Below, piece by piece: positions 35,297 to 48,054 of a stretch of DNA of 64,000 nucleotides; position 1 is the first letter of the stretch, and the number at the start of each line of letters is the position of its first letter. The DNA is taken from the NCBI GenBank assembly GCA_902763885.1, contig CACWTU010000012.1:1-64000 (forward strand). The letters are read 5' to 3'. This DNA comes from an uncultured Bacteroidales bacterium (GTDB lineage Bacteria; Bacteroidota; Bacteroidia; Bacteroidales; Bacteroidaceae). The notes under the pieces were generated by a model. The model made no database searches, was not told the origin of the DNA, and was given only the letters and a program-made list of their open reading frames with translations. The position numbers and the translations under genes are program-made.

Positions 35297-35824
35297 ATGA
35301 AAAGAATCGTATTGATTGCTGTAGCCGCGTTACTGGTTATATCATGCGGTAACAATGCACAGAAAAAGAGTAATGAAAAAACTGAAAGCAACGGAATTAT
35401 GATTACAGAAACCACCCCTAACCCCCAGAACGCCCTTCGCGCTCAGCAGTTCCTCAAGGATGCAGGAACATATTTTCTGGCAACTGTCGATGGTGACCAG
35501 CCACACGTACGCCCATTTGGCACGGCCGAGATCTTTGAAGGTAAACTTTACATCCAGACCGGCAAGGTCAAGAACGTCTATAAGCAGCTTGAGGCCAATC
35601 CTAAGGCTGAGATCTGCGCTTTCAAGGACGGCAAGTGGATCCGTATAGTATGTGAACTTATCCCCGATGACCGCGTTGAGGCTAAGAAGGATATGCTTGA
35701 CAAGAACGAGTCTCTGCGCTCCATGTACAATGAGAATGATGACAACACCATCGTGCTCTATATGCGCAACGCCACAGCCACAATTTCATCATTCACATCA
35801 ACCCCAGAGACCTTCACGTTCTAA
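35297..35824 (+). CDS. Pyridoxamine-phosphate-oxidase-like lipoprotein
   Basis: The 175-residue protein starts with a lipoprotein signal (LLVISC, Cys17). From about residue 43 it has a split-barrel flavin-binding fold of the PNPOx-like type ([19 protein letters not shown], then [16 protein letters not shown]). Such domains normally bind FMN or F420 in the cytoplasm, so lipid-anchored export is unusual. An internal ATG at residue 35 (MITETTP) could give a soluble form. Exact substrate cannot be deduced. Its TAA stop merges with the palindrome at 35824. Confidence 0.78.
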   Translation: MKRIVLIAVAALLVISCGNNAQKKSNEKTESNGIMITETTPNPQNALRAQQFLKDAGTYFLATVDGDQPHVRPFGTAEIFEGKLYIQTGKVKNVYKQLEANPKAEICAFKDGKWIRIVCELIPDDRVEAKKDMLDKNESLRSMYNENDDNTIVLYMRNATATISSFTSTPETFTF

Positions 35825-35908
35825 AAATAGTACAATTGGGGTCAGACCCCTTTTGTATCATTTTTGAAAAATAGTACAAAAGGGGTCTGACCCCAATTGT
35901 ACTATTTT
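35824..35908. repeat. Long palindrome, GGGGTCAGACCCC type
   Basis: Two 34-base arms (35824-35857 and 35875-35908) are complementary around a 17-base loop. Each arm carries AAAATAGTACAATTGGGGTC and its complement. The first arm starts inside the TAA stop of the PNPOx-like gene; the second ends 13 bases before the -7 box of uvrA. Confidence 0.9.
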
Positions 35909-35921
35909 GCTGATTATACAT

Positions 35922-35929
35922 TACCTTTG
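35922..35929 (+). promoter_or_regulatory. Bacteroidota -7 box of uvrA
   Basis: TACCTTTG lies 20 bases before the GTG start. A TTG at 35897-35899, inside the palindrome arm, is 22 bases upstream and could act as the -33 element. Confidence 0.6.
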
Positions 35930-35949
35930 CAGTCCAAAACGCAAAAAGG

Positions 35950-38775
35950 GTGAACAGCGAAGAGAATTCAATAAGGGTCAAGGGTGCCAGGGTTAACAAC
36001 CTGAAGAACATATCGGTTGATATTCCCCGTGATACCTTTACCGTCATAACGGGTCTTTCAGGATCAGGCAAGTCATCACTGGCCTTCGATACGCTGTATG
36101 CCGAGGGCCAGCGCCGTTATGTGGAGTCACTCTCATCGTATGCCCGTCAGTTTCTGGGCCGTATGAAGAAACCTGAATGCGATTTCATTGAAGGTCTGCC
36201 GCCCACAATAGCCATTGAGCAGCGCGCCGGCAACCGCAATCCACGCTCCACTGTTGGCACTCAGACCGAGATTTATGAGTATCTCAAACTGCTGTTTGCC
36301 CGCATCGGCCGTACCATATCGCCCGTAAGCGGCAAGGAGGTACGTAAGCACAGCGTAGATGATGTGGTTGCATTCGTACTCAAGCAGTCCAAGGGCATCA
36401 GGTTCACAGTGTTGGCTCCCCTACCCATTCGCGGCGGCCGTAACCTGGAGGAGCAGCTGCGCACATCGCTCAAAGAGGGTTTCACTCGCATAGAACATAA
36501 GGCTGAGATGATCCGCATTGAGGATTTGCTCTCTGACAGCAAGCGGCTCAAGGAACTCTCAACGCTCACCAAGGAGATTTACCTGCTTGTGGACCGCCTT
36601 ACTACCGATGACTCCAAGGAGACACTGAGCCGCCTGACCGATTCTGTTGAAACGGCCTTTTATGAGGGCTCCGGTCAGTGCATGCTCCGCTTTTACGACA
36701 CTGCCGACACCACCTTACACCATTTCAGCAACCGGTTTGAGGCCGATGGAATACAGTTTGAGGAACCCACAGAGAACCTGTTCTCATTCAACTCGCCCGT
36801 AGGCGCATGCCCCAAGTGTGAAGGATTCGGCCGGATTATCGGTATTGATGAATCACTGGTCATTCCCAACCGTGCGCTGAGCGTATATGACGGTGCCGTA
36901 GTTTGTTGGCGCGGAGATGTGATGACCGGATGGAAGGATGATTTCATCCTGCATGCACAGGAGCACAACTTCCCGATATTCACACCTTATTATCAACTGA
37001 CTCAGGAGCAGAAGGATTACCTCTGGCACGGCAGCGGACGCGGCAAGGATGAACGCGGCTGGGACGAGACATGCATTGACAACTTCTTCAACATGATCTC
37101 CAAGAACCAGTACAAGATACAGTACCGTGTCATGCTGGCCCGTTACCGCGGCAAGACCATCTGCCCGGAGTGTCACGGAATGCGTCTCAGGAAGGAAGCC
37201 GGATATGTTCGCATAAACGGTACATCAATCAATGAACTGGTTGAGCTGCCCATATCGGAACTCAAGAAGTTCTTTGATAACCTGGAACTGACCGAGCATG
37301 AGGCAAAGACTGCCAAACGCCTGCTCATTGAGATAAACAGCCGCATACAGTTTATGCTTGATGTGGGCCTGGACTATCTCACGCTTAACCGAGCCAGCAG
37401 CACGCTGTCAGGCGGCGAGAGCCAGCGCATAAACCTGGTCACATCATTGGGCAGCAGCCTCATGGGTTCGCTCTATGTACTGGACGAGCCAAGCATCGGC
37501 CTTCACAGCCGCGATACCGACAAGCTTATCAAGGTGTTGCGCCAGCTAAAGGATATAGGCAACACCGTGGTTGTGGTGGAGCATGACGAGGAGATTATCC
37601 GCGCATCGGACTATATAATAGATGTAGGGCCTGAGGCAGGCCGTCACGGCGGTGAGATTATCTACCAAGGACCTACTGACAAACTTGAAAGCAACACTGA
37701 CAGCTGGACAGTAAAATATCTCACAGGAGTTGAAACTATTCCCGTGCCGCAGTCACGCCGTCCGTGGAACAACTACATACTTGTAAAAGGTGCTCGCCAG
37801 AACAACCTGGACGGCATTGACGTAAAGTTTCCGCTCAACGTGATGACAGTTGTTACCGGCGTGAGCGGGTCCGGCAAGAGTACGCTGGTGCGCGATGTGC
37901 TGTACCGACACCTCAAGAACATATACAGTGAATCATCGGAACGTCCGGGTGAGTGCCTGGGTCTGGAGGGTGATATGTCAATGGTCAAATCAGTGGAGTT
38001 TGTTGACCAGGACCCCATTGGCAAGACCACACGTTCCAATCCCGTAACATACGTCAAGGCTTATGATGAGATACGCAAGCTGTTTGCCGACCAGCCGCTG
38101 TCACACCAGATGGGTTATCGGCCCACACATTTCTCATTCAACTCTGAGGGCGGACGCTGCGAGGAGTGCAAGGGCGAGGGTGTGGTAACCGTATCCATGC
38201 AGTTCATGTCTGACCTTCAGATGGTTTGCGAGAGCTGTCACGGACGCCGTTTCAAGAATGACGTGCTTGAAGTGACTTACAAGGGCAAGAACATCTGGGA
38301 TATACTGGAGATGACCGTAAACCAGGCTGTAGAGTTCTTCTCTTCCGATGATCCTGCCGAGCGCCGCATAGTAAAGAAACTGGAACCGCTGCGCCAGGTT
38401 GGACTGGGTTATGTCAAACTGGGACAGTCATCATCAACCCTGTCCGGCGGTGAGAGCCAGCGCGTGAAACTGGCCTATTTCCTTAGCTTAGAGAAAGCTG
38501 AGCCCACCATATTCATATTCGATGAGCCCACCACCGGCCTTCACTTCCATGACATACGCAAACTGCTAGATGCATTCGATGCCCTTATCCGTCGCGGCCA
38601 CACCGTAATAATCATAGAGCACAACATGGACGTGATAAAATGTGCAGACCATGTAATTGACCTCGGGCCCGAGGGCGGAGAGCGCGGAGGCCACCTTGTA
38701 GTTTGCGGCACTCCCGAGCAGGTTGCCGCCTGCCCCACCTCCTACACCGGCCGCTTCCTCAAAGCCAAACTCTAA
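35950..38775 (+). CDS. uvrA: Excinuclease ABC subunit A
   Basis: The 941-residue protein has the UvrA layout: two ABC ATPase halves with Walker A loops GLSGSGKSS and GVSGSGKST, two LSGGESQR signatures, and zinc-binding pairs such as [14 protein letters not shown] and CEECKGEG with CESCHG. UvrA scans DNA for bulky lesions and loads UvrB in nucleotide excision repair. The start is GTG at 35950, supported by the -7 box and AAAAAGG spacing. Length is normal for the family. It is a single-gene unit bordered by palindromes at both ends. Confidence 0.95.
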   Translation: MNSEENSIRVKGARVNNLKNISVDIPRDTFTVITGLSGSGKSSLAFDTLYAEGQRRYVESLSSYARQFLGRMKKPECDFIEGLPPTIAIEQRAGNRNPRSTVGTQTEIYEYLKLLFARIGRTISPVSGKEVRKHSVDDVVAFVLKQSKGIRFTVLAPLPIRGGRNLEEQLRTSLKEGFTRIEHKAEMIRIEDLLSDSKRLKELSTLTKEIYLLVDRLTTDDSKETLSRLTDSVETAFYEGSGQCMLRFYDTADTTLHHFSNRFEADGIQFEEPTENLFSFNSPVGACPKCEGFGRIIGIDESLVIPNRALSVYDGAVVCWRGDVMTGWKDDFILHAQEHNFPIFTPYYQLTQEQKDYLWHGSGRGKDERGWDETCIDNFFNMISKNQYKIQYRVMLARYRGKTICPECHGMRLRKEAGYVRINGTSINELVELPISELKKFFDNLELTEHEAKTAKRLLIEINSRIQFMLDVGLDYLTLNRASSTLSGGESQRINLVTSLGSSLMGSLYVLDEPSIGLHSRDTDKLIKVLRQLKDIGNTVVVVEHDEEIIRASDYIIDVGPEAGRHGGEIIYQGPTDKLESNTDSWTVKYLTGVETIPVPQSRRPWNNYILVKGARQNNLDGIDVKFPLNVMTVVTGVSGSGKSTLVRDVLYRHLKNIYSESSERPGECLGLEGDMSMVKSVEFVDQDPIGKTTRSNPVTYVKAYDEIRKLFADQPLSHQMGYRPTHFSFNSEGGRCEECKGEGVVTVSMQFMSDLQMVCESCHGRRFKNDVLEVTYKGKNIWDILEMTVNQAVEFFSSDDPAERRIVKKLEPLRQVGLGYVKLGQSSSTLSGGESQRVKLAYFLSLEKAEPTIFIFDEPTTGLHFHDIRKLLDAFDALIRRGHTVIIIEHNMDVIKCADHVIDLGPEGGERGGHLVVCGTPEQVAACPTSYTGRFLKAKL

Positions 38776-38859
38776 AAATGTACCATTGGGGACAGACCCC
38801 TTTGGTACCATTTTGCCAAAATGATACCAAAGGGGTCTGTCCCCAATGGTACTATTTTT
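38774..38859. repeat. Long palindrome, GGGGACAGACCCC type
   Basis: Two arms of about 42 bases carry GTACCATTGGGGACAGACCC and its near-complement, separated by only a few bases. The first arm begins at the TAA of uvrA (38773-38775). The second ends 12 bases before the -7 box of the next gene. Confidence 0.9.
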
Positions 38860-38871
38860 CAAATAAATGAC

Positions 38872-38879
38872 TATTTTTG
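38872..38879 (+). promoter_or_regulatory. Bacteroidota -7 box of the YihY-family gene
   Basis: TATTTTTG matches the consensus, 23 bases before the ATG at 38903. Confidence 0.55.
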
Positions 38880-38902
38880 CCCTCAACTAATCATAATGCT
38901 TT

Positions 38903-40246
38903 ATGGCAGAAAAAAAGACGGACGACAAAAAGCCGTTCATGGAACGCCTCAAAGTGTTCATCACAAAAGACATATGGTCATTTGAGCTGTATCAGAAAGG
39001 GCCCCTGCGCCGTGCTATCGCCAATACGGTTAAGGTGGTTGTTATTGCTGTACGCACATTCATTGATGACAAGGTGATGACAAAGGCGGCAGCGCTCACC
39101 TACTCCACCCTGTTTGCAATCGTGCCTATCCTGGCCCTGATATTTGCCATCGCCCGCGGATTCGGATTCGAGAACATCGTCACCAGCCTGCTTAAAAACG
39201 GAATAATTAACGACAATGAGTCATTGAATACAGTGATGCAGTTCATTGACGGTTACATGCAGTACGTTTCAAGCGGAGCATTCGTTGGAATAGGCCTTCT
39301 ATTCCTGCTTTGGTCTGTCTATTCATTGGCCGATGGCATAGAAACCAATCTCAACCTCATCTGGCACGTCAAGAAGGCACGCGGAATGGGTCGCAAAATC
39401 ACAGACTACTTCTCACTCATACTGCTTATCCCGATTGGCATCATCTGCCTTTGCGGTATGTCCGCGCTGACATCGAAATTACTTTCACAGATGGAGGGAT
39501 TCCAGCTTCTGGGAGGTTTTGCCAAATTCATAGTCAAGGACGCTCTCCCCTATATCATTGCCGGACTGATACTTACAGGCTTCTACATGTTCATGCCCAA
39601 CACCAAGGTCAAGTTCAAGTATGCCATAGTACCTGGAATCATAGCAGGCTGCCTGTTTCAGGCCCTCCAGAACCTCTACTTTGACGGTCAGCTGGCCCTG
39701 TCAAGCTATAACCAGATCTATGGTGGTTTCGCCGCCCTGCCGCTGTTCCTGCTCTGGCTCAACATATCATGGGCTATCATACTGTTTGGCTGCGAACTTG
39801 CATACGTAAGCCAGAACAATGACAACTTCAACTACTTCAAGGAACCTGACAAGATAAGCCGCCGTCATAAGGATTTCTACAGCCTCATGGTGATGACATG
39901 CATCTGCAAACGGTTTAACAAACATCTGCCGGCACTGGATCGCAAACAGCTTTGCGATGAGCTGCAGATACCGCTCCGATACGTCATTTCGTCACTTGAC
40001 ACTCTCACCGATGCCGGTCTGCTGGAGACGGTTCTCCAGGATGACGAGCGTGAGCCGGCTTTTGTTCCCGCTACCGATACACAGAAGCTTACCGTTATAA
40101 AGGTGCTCTCCGCAATCAATTGCAGCGGATTCTGTGATCTGGACCATGCATTGGACAACAATATCCGCGAGGCTCTGCTCAAAATCGACAATGAACGCAA
40201 GAGCCTGAGTGGAGATATCTGGTCAACACCATTAGCAGAGCTATAA
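38903..40246 (+). CDS. YihY/BrkB-family inner membrane protein
   Basis: The 447-residue protein has the YihY/virulence-factor-BrkB domain (formerly mislabelled RNase BN): an N-terminal AAALTYSTLFAIVPILALIF segment, six predicted membrane helices (about 60-300) and the conserved SSYNQIYGGFAALPLFLLWL near helix six. The C-terminal 130 residues form a soluble winged-helix-like domain (LCDELQIPLRYVISSLDTLT). Its function is not established; a transporter role has been suggested for relatives. It forms a single-gene unit. Confidence 0.9.
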   Translation: MAEKKTDDKKPFMERLKVFITKDIWSFELYQKGPLRRAIANTVKVVVIAVRTFIDDKVMTKAAALTYSTLFAIVPILALIFAIARGFGFENIVTSLLKNGIINDNESLNTVMQFIDGYMQYVSSGAFVGIGLLFLLWSVYSLADGIETNLNLIWHVKKARGMGRKITDYFSLILLIPIGIICLCGMSALTSKLLSQMEGFQLLGGFAKFIVKDALPYIIAGLILTGFYMFMPNTKVKFKYAIVPGIIAGCLFQALQNLYFDGQLALSSYNQIYGGFAALPLFLLWLNISWAIILFGCELAYVSQNNDNFNYFKEPDKISRRHKDFYSLMVMTCICKRFNKHLPALDRKQLCDELQIPLRYVISSLDTLTDAGLLETVLQDDEREPAFVPATDTQKLTVIKVLSAINCSGFCDLDHALDNNIREALLKIDNERKSLSGDIWSTPLAEL

Positions 40247-40367
40247 TTGAGAATTGAAAATTGAAAATTGAGAATTAGAAAAGTCCCTTACGGGGCTTTT
40301 CTTTTTTTCTTTATTCACGCAGGTACAGCGTATTAATTCTCAATTTTCAATTTTCAATTTTCAATTT
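40244..40367. repeat. Inverted AATTGAAAATTGAGAATT repeat enclosing a terminator
   Basis: The left arm (40244-40276) consists of repeated AATTGAAAATTGAGAATT units and begins at the TAA stop. The right arm (40334-40367) is its complement. Between them AAAAGTCCC and GGGGCTTTT form a small hairpin followed by CTTTTTTTC (about 40278-40310), probably a terminator for the YihY gene. The rest of the gap to 40531 shows no gene. Confidence 0.85.
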
Positions 40368-40531
40368 CGTCACTATTCCTGCAATGATGTCACACAAAAC
40401 GGCCCATGTTCTGCCATTTTGTCACACACCAATCCTTGGCATCAGTTTTGTCTCTTATACTGCGAAGGCGCCCGGATAGGGAGCCGGATAAAACAGAATG
40501 TTTAACAATTAAAGTATAGGAGGTTACAACT

Positions 40532-40975
40532 ATGTTACTCGCAAGAAGAAATCAGAATTACAATCAGAATTGGTTACCCAGTCTGTTCAACGATTTTATG
40601 AATGACGATTGGTTCACTACCCGCACCGCAGCCAGCGTACCGGCTCTGAACGTAATCGAGAATGAGAAGAACTACGAACTTGAGTTCGCCGTTCCGGGAC
40701 TTAAGAAAGAGGAACTGAACCTGCAGGTTGATGCCGACGGCGTAATGTCAATCTCAATGACCCGCAAGAAGGAGGAAAACAATGAGAACAAGAAACGCAA
40801 CTACATCCGTCGCGAGTTCTCATATCAGGAGTTCAATCAGAGCTACATCCTGCCCGATGACGCCGACCGCGCCAAGATATCGGCTAAAGTCGAGAATGGC
40901 GTGCTGACCATCGACGTACCCAAGCTGCCGGCCGAAAAGCAGCCGCAGACCGTTCAGAGCATCGCAATCTCATAA
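40532..40975 (+). CDS. Hsp20-family small heat shock protein
   Basis: The 147-residue protein has an alpha-crystallin domain (about 38-137) with the conserved NYELEFAVPGLKKEELNL and the closing ANGVL-type motif as VENGVLTIDVPK. Small heat shock proteins hold unfolding proteins in a refoldable state. A strong AGGAGG ribosome site lies before the ATG. Its stop overlaps a palindrome. Confidence 0.93.
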   Translation: MLLARRNQNYNQNWLPSLFNDFMNDDWFTTRTAASVPALNVIENEKNYELEFAVPGLKKEELNLQVDADGVMSISMTRKKEENNENKKRNYIRREFSYQEFNQSYILPDDADRAKISAKVENGVLTIDVPKLPAEKQPQTVQSIAIS

Positions 40976-41055
40976 AAATAGTACCATTGGGGTCTGTCCC
41001 CATTGGTATCATTTTTTTGGCCCAAAGGGGACAGTCCCTTTTGGGCCATTTTTTT
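40974..41055. repeat. Hybrid palindrome element
   Basis: The first half carries AATAGTACCATTGGGG-TCTGT-CCCC as in the copies at 38774 and 43042, though its outer arm no longer pairs. The second half is a separate hairpin, GGCCCAAAGGGGACAGTCCC with a matching TTTTGGGCC. The element begins at the TAA of the Hsp20 gene and ends at the promoter of the AraC-type gene. The repeated T run makes the exact end uncertain by one or two bases. Confidence 0.8.
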
Positions 41056-41083
41056 GTTTTATGAATGATTTAGCATAACTTTG
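41053..41083 (+). promoter_or_regulatory. Promoter of the AraC-type regulator gene
   Basis: TTTG at the end of a T run and TAACTTTG about 19 bases later match both parts of the Bacteroidota consensus. The -7 box ends only ten bases before the ATG at 41094, so the transcript has almost no leader. Confidence 0.65.
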
Positions 41084-41093
41084 CAATTAAGAT

Positions 41094-42242
41094 ATGATGT
41101 ATTCTTTTCAGGATCTGCTTTTCAGTGCAGCTGCTACAACCAACGTAGTAGTATCCACCATGGTTGCGGTAGTAAGATGGGGCCACAAATGCGAGCCCTA
41201 CGCAAAGCACATGGATTATTATTATCCCGCGTGGAAAGCCATCATATGCTGTTTTCTTACCAATATAATATTGAGCACCGTCATTTTTTTGCCAAATGAT
41301 GAGGATGCCATTCTGCAGTTGCGCATGATGTTCATCATGGGCTCACCTTTCTTTTGTGCCACACTTCTGTTTGTATATTTCGGCAAAAGCCTGAAAACCA
41401 CAAAATGGAAAAGGCCCATATACATAATGGCTCTGATATTCGCCATCCTGATGGGAACATCCACCACTTTGGCGATAATTCCCGGCAATCAGATTGTTTA
41501 CAGAAGCGTATTCTGCAAATGGCTGTTTTCCATTACAGGCATAATGGCACTGATGTTTATGGCTTGCTTCATCCAGGCGCTCAGGATGATAATACGTGCC
41601 CTACAACGTTTCTCGGAAAGTAATTACTCCAATCCTGATGATTTCCCGCATCAATACGCAACGGAGGTGATCTGGATTCCGGTCCTGAACATATCAACCA
41701 GTTGGTGTGCCTCATTCATAGGTACAAAAACAGCACTGTCCATAGGCTTGGTAATAATCTCTATACTTAATGCCATTTTCCTTATAGGTGCATTGTCACC
41801 GCACAGATCTCTCGACGTTTCACGTCTGGAGCGGGAAAATGAAAACGATAGTCAGCCCAAACCATGCACAGAGGAACCTGAATCGGGTTCCGAACAAACC
41901 GAACAAACTGCGCAGCCCAGTGAAGAATCCATATCTCAGGAGCGCAAGGAAGAGATAGCACGCACCATACGTCATTTTGTTGAAGATGAACAGGCCTATC
42001 TGGACAATCATCTTACATTGGCCAGCCTGTCACGTATCTGCGGAATAAACCGCACCTACGTATCACAAGTCATCAGCGAGCGCATGGGAGGCTTTTATAC
42101 ATATGTCAACCGATGCCGTTTGGCTCATGCCGCTCAACTCAAGGTGCAGAACCCGAGCGCTTCAGTTGAGGAGATAGCTTCAGCTGCCGGATTTGGCACC
42201 CGACAGACCTATTACAACATCCTTCATCAGCTGGAAAAATAA
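41094..42242 (+). CDS. Membrane-bound AraC-type transcriptional regulator
   Basis: The 382-residue protein has about six hydrophobic segments in the first 235 residues (for example MIIRALQ-flanked helices and SIGLVIISILNAIFLIG), an acidic linker rich in Glu, Ser and Thr (about 240-280) and a C-terminal AraC/XylS DNA-binding domain (about 285-382: LTLASLSRICGINRTYVSQV, then VEEIASAAGFGTRQTYYNIL). It resembles other Bacteroidota membrane AraC regulators thought to sense extracellular or envelope signals. Targets are unknown; the small lipoprotein gene downstream is a candidate. Confidence 0.85.
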   Translation: MMYSFQDLLFSAAATTNVVVSTMVAVVRWGHKCEPYAKHMDYYYPAWKAIICCFLTNIILSTVIFLPNDEDAILQLRMMFIMGSPFFCATLLFVYFGKSLKTTKWKRPIYIMALIFAILMGTSTTLAIIPGNQIVYRSVFCKWLFSITGIMALMFMACFIQALRMIIRALQRFSESNYSNPDDFPHQYATEVIWIPVLNISTSWCASFIGTKTALSIGLVIISILNAIFLIGALSPHRSLDVSRLERENENDSQPKPCTEEPESGSEQTEQTAQPSEESISQERKEEIARTIRHFVEDEQAYLDNHLTLASLSRICGINRTYVSQVISERMGGFYTYVNRCRLAHAAQLKVQNPSASVEEIASAAGFGTRQTYYNILHQLEK

Positions 42243-42272
42243 TTCAACAAGAATAGGTTTTCCGTGTCAAAA

Positions 42273-42341
42273 TCAGTAAATTTTTACTGAGCCTTTACAT
42301 AAAGGCAAATTTCTTTACTCTGTTTGACAAAACCAGAGTAA
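42273..42341. promoter_or_regulatory. Two short inverted repeats, possible operators
   Basis: TCAGTAAA-TT-TTTACTGA (42273-42290) and TTACTCTG with CAGAGTAA (42315-42322 and 42334-42341) lie in the 332-base gap between the AraC-type gene and the lipoprotein gene. Position suits regulator binding, but no direct evidence links them. Confidence 0.35.
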
Positions 42342-42463
42342 CATTTATACGTATTTTGACACCGACTTTTTGAAAAAGGCACAAATTTGCATCAGAAACA
42401 AAACAAGACTGAGACAGTCTACTCTCATTCTCAATAGTCCTTTAAAGAATATAGTCCTTTTTT

Positions 42464-42510
42464 AAAAGAAGCCGGTTAAAATCACTTTTTAGCCGGCTTC
42501 TTTTGATTTC
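42464..42510 (+). terminator. Rho-independent terminator of the AraC-type gene
   Basis: A perfect 12-bp stem (AAAAGAAGCCGG with CCGGCTTCTTTT) encloses a 17-base loop and ends in TTTTG, about 220 bases after the stop. Confidence 0.75.
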
Positions 42511-42574
42511 AAAAATATTTATAATTACTTTTACGATCAAATTAACTTATCAACTAACTAATTAATTAAAGCAA

Positions 42575-42976
42575 ATGAAAAAGAGTTTTTGGAGTATGCT
42601 GGCCATCATGATGGTAACAGTATTGAGTTTTAGTTTTGCATCATGCGACAAGGACAAAGACAAAGATGATGACAATAAAAACGCAAAAGGAACATACACC
42701 CTTTCTTATGAGATAGAAAAAGGCACATTGACTGATGCCGAGTATGCTCAACTGAATGGAGTAATGTCATCTTACATACAAGGAGCCCAATTTGAAGACA
42801 AGACACTGGATGAGGTCACCAATGAAGTTAATATAATGGCAAGTTCCTATGCATCCGGAATAATAGAAGCATTCCCCAGAAAATCATTCACCGTAAAACT
42901 TCTCATTAAGAATGCTTCTCGTGAAACCGTAAAGACAATAGCCATTGAAATAGAAAACGGTCAGATAAAACAATAA
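42575..42976 (+). CDS. Small lipoprotein
   Basis: The 133-residue protein has a lipobox (SFASC, Cys25) followed by a Lys-Asp-rich stretch (DKDKDKDDDNKN) of the kind that marks Bacteroidales surface lipoproteins for export, since acidic residues close to the cysteine act as a surface export signal in that group. The mature part is an alpha/beta domain without a motif I know. A terminator follows. Confidence 0.75.
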   Translation: MKKSFWSMLAIMMVTVLSFSFASCDKDKDKDDDNKNAKGTYTLSYEIEKGTLTDAEYAQLNGVMSSYIQGAQFEDKTLDEVTNEVNIMASSYASGIIEAFPRKSFTVKLLIKNASRETVKTIAIEIENGQIKQ

Positions 42977-42994
42977 CATTCCAGTAAGACAAAT

Positions 42995-43030
42995 AAAAAA
43001 AACGGTGAGGAAAAATCCCCACCGTTTTTT
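42995..43030 (+). terminator. Rho-independent terminator
   Basis: AAAAAACGGTGAGG pairs with CCCCACCGTTTTTT around a short A-rich loop. It follows the lipoprotein gene by 18 bases. Confidence 0.85.
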
Positions 43031-43041
43031 ATTCAGTATTC

Positions 43042-43082
43042 AAAATAGTACAATTGGGGTCAGGCCCCAATTGTACTATTTT
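43042..43082. repeat. Perfect palindrome, GGGGTCAGGCCCC type
   Basis: AAAATAGTACAATTGGGG (43042-43059) is the exact complement of 43065-43082, with the five-base loop TCAGG. It begins one base after the stop codon of nifJ (minus strand). It is the shortest and cleanest member of the family. Confidence 0.92.
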
Positions 43083-43083
43083 A

Positions 43084-46647
<3,564 letters not shown>

Positions 46648-46677
46648 AGTTTATTATGTTGTTGAAAATCTTGTGTT

Positions 46678-47856
46678 TCAATAAAGCATTCCGAACATCC
46701 AGAGCGGAATGACATTGTCATGACCAATCTCCATGCCGTCAACGGCGTAGTATGAATCAGGCTGAACGCGGGTCTTGCCCTCCTGCGTAGAGATCTTGAA
46801 GTTGACCTGGCCATCCACCAGGAATGACCAGCCCTTAGCGCCCTTATGCACCACATGATCCTTCCACATGGAGTTCACAAAGAATGTGTCAATCACATCC
46901 TGGCGGTCCTGACGCGGCGGATAGATGGTGTAGATAAGGTTTGAATTATGCATCAGCACACGGCACGGTTTCTTGGGGAAACTGTCACCCTTGGCATAAA
47001 CCATATTGATGAGTCGTGCATCGGCCAAGTATTTGATGTAATTCATCACCGTGGCACGTGATGTCTCAGTCTCCGCTGCCAGCTGGCTTACATTTGGGGC
47101 CGATGTCCCTGACACCGCCATCTGGTAGAACAGTTTCTTGATCTTGGCCAGATACTTGAGGTCTATCTGTTTTATCAGCAGGATATCAACCTCCATCATC
47201 ATGTTCATGGTCTTGAGCAGGTTCTCTGAGAAGTTACGCTGCTGCAGAAAGAACGGATAGAACCCATGATGAACGTAATCCTGGAAGTATTGCAACGGAT
47301 TGACCTGGTTCAGTATCTCACGTGCTATAGCAGTGTGGTTCTTAAGGATATCATCCATGCGGTGTGCCTTGAAATTTGTTCCGGCCTTGAGGTTCAGGAA
47401 CTCACGGAATGAGAAACCACGCAGATTATATGAACTTACTATGCCGTTCAGCTCAGGGTTCTCTTCCTTAAGGCGCATCACCGATGAACCCGTAAAGATA
47501 ATCTTGAGCCCCGGATAGAGGTCATAGCACTTACGCAGCTCCTTGCTCCAGTCCGGGTGCTTGAACACCTGGTCTATGAGCAGCACCTTACCGCCCAGCT
47601 TATGGAACTCACCCGCAAACTCAGCAATTCCATGCCCCTGAAAATAGAAATTGTTCATATTTATGTAGAGGCAGGAACGGTCACGGCCGAATTTCTCCTT
47701 GGCATACTGAAGCAGGAATGTGGTCTTACCCACTCCGCGTGTGCCCTTGATACCGATCATCCGGCTTGACCAGTCAATCTCATCCATAAGATCACGTCTT
47801 ACAGATGCCTCAAGGTGCTCCACCAGATAATCATGTGTCCTGAAAAACTGTTCCAT
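46678..47856 (-). CDS. AAA-family ATPase (DUF4143 type)
   Basis: I chose the ATG at 47856 (MEQFFRTHDY); a GTG seven codons earlier is also open. The 392-residue protein has a Walker A loop KGTRGVGKTT, Walker B VLLIDQV, sensor IIFTGSS and a C-terminal DUF4143 region with a winged helix (QLAAETETSRATVMNYIKYL). Members of this group are common in Bacteroidota and their targets are mostly unknown. Its proximity to nifJ may be chance. It has its own promoter with a palindrome over the -33 region. Confidence 0.85.
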   Translation of the reverse strand: MEQFFRTHDYLVEHLEASVRRDLMDEIDWSSRMIGIKGTRGVGKTTFLLQYAKEKFGRDRSCLYINMNNFYFQGHGIAEFAGEFHKLGGKVLLIDQVFKHPDWSKELRKCYDLYPGLKIIFTGSSVMRLKEENPELNGIVSSYNLRGFSFREFLNLKAGTNFKAHRMDDILKNHTAIAREILNQVNPLQYFQDYVHHGFYPFFLQQRNFSENLLKTMNMMMEVDILLIKQIDLKYLAKIKKLFYQMAVSGTSAPNVSQLAAETETSRATVMNYIKYLADARLINMVYAKGDSFPKKPCRVLMHNSNLIYTIYPPRQDRQDVIDTFFVNSMWKDHVVHKGAKGWSFLVDGQVNFKISTQEGKTRVQPDSYYAVDGMEIGHDNVIPLWMFGMLY

Positions 47857-47893
47857 ATAAATAGCGAGCCCGCACACTCATGCGCGCGGACTG

Positions 47894-47939
47894 CAAAGGT
47901 AATACAAATAATCCACATTTTGCAAAGTGGACTTTGCAA
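47894..47939 (-). promoter_or_regulatory. Promoter of the AAA ATPase gene with overlapping palindrome
   Basis: On the minus strand TTTG (47926-47923), a 21-base spacer and TACCTTTG (47901-47894) match the consensus. The palindrome TTGCAAAG-TGGA-CTTTGCAA (47920-47939) covers the -33 element and could be an operator. Confidence 0.6.
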
Positions 47940-48054
47940 TTTATGCCCTAAGAAAAAGATTTAAACAGATTCTTCCGTAATCTCGCCCAAAAACGCTATC
48001 ATTGTAGCAATTATAAAAAGAGACCACAGCTAACCAATTAAAAACCAAAATATT

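Noticed and set aside
38903-40246. Ribonuclease BN
   Set aside because: Older annotations used that name for YihY-family membrane proteins, but the sequence is an integral membrane protein without nuclease motifs.
35824-43082. CRISPR-like array formed by repeated palindromes
   Set aside because: Copies lie kilobases apart with genes between them, vary in sequence and have no regular spacers.
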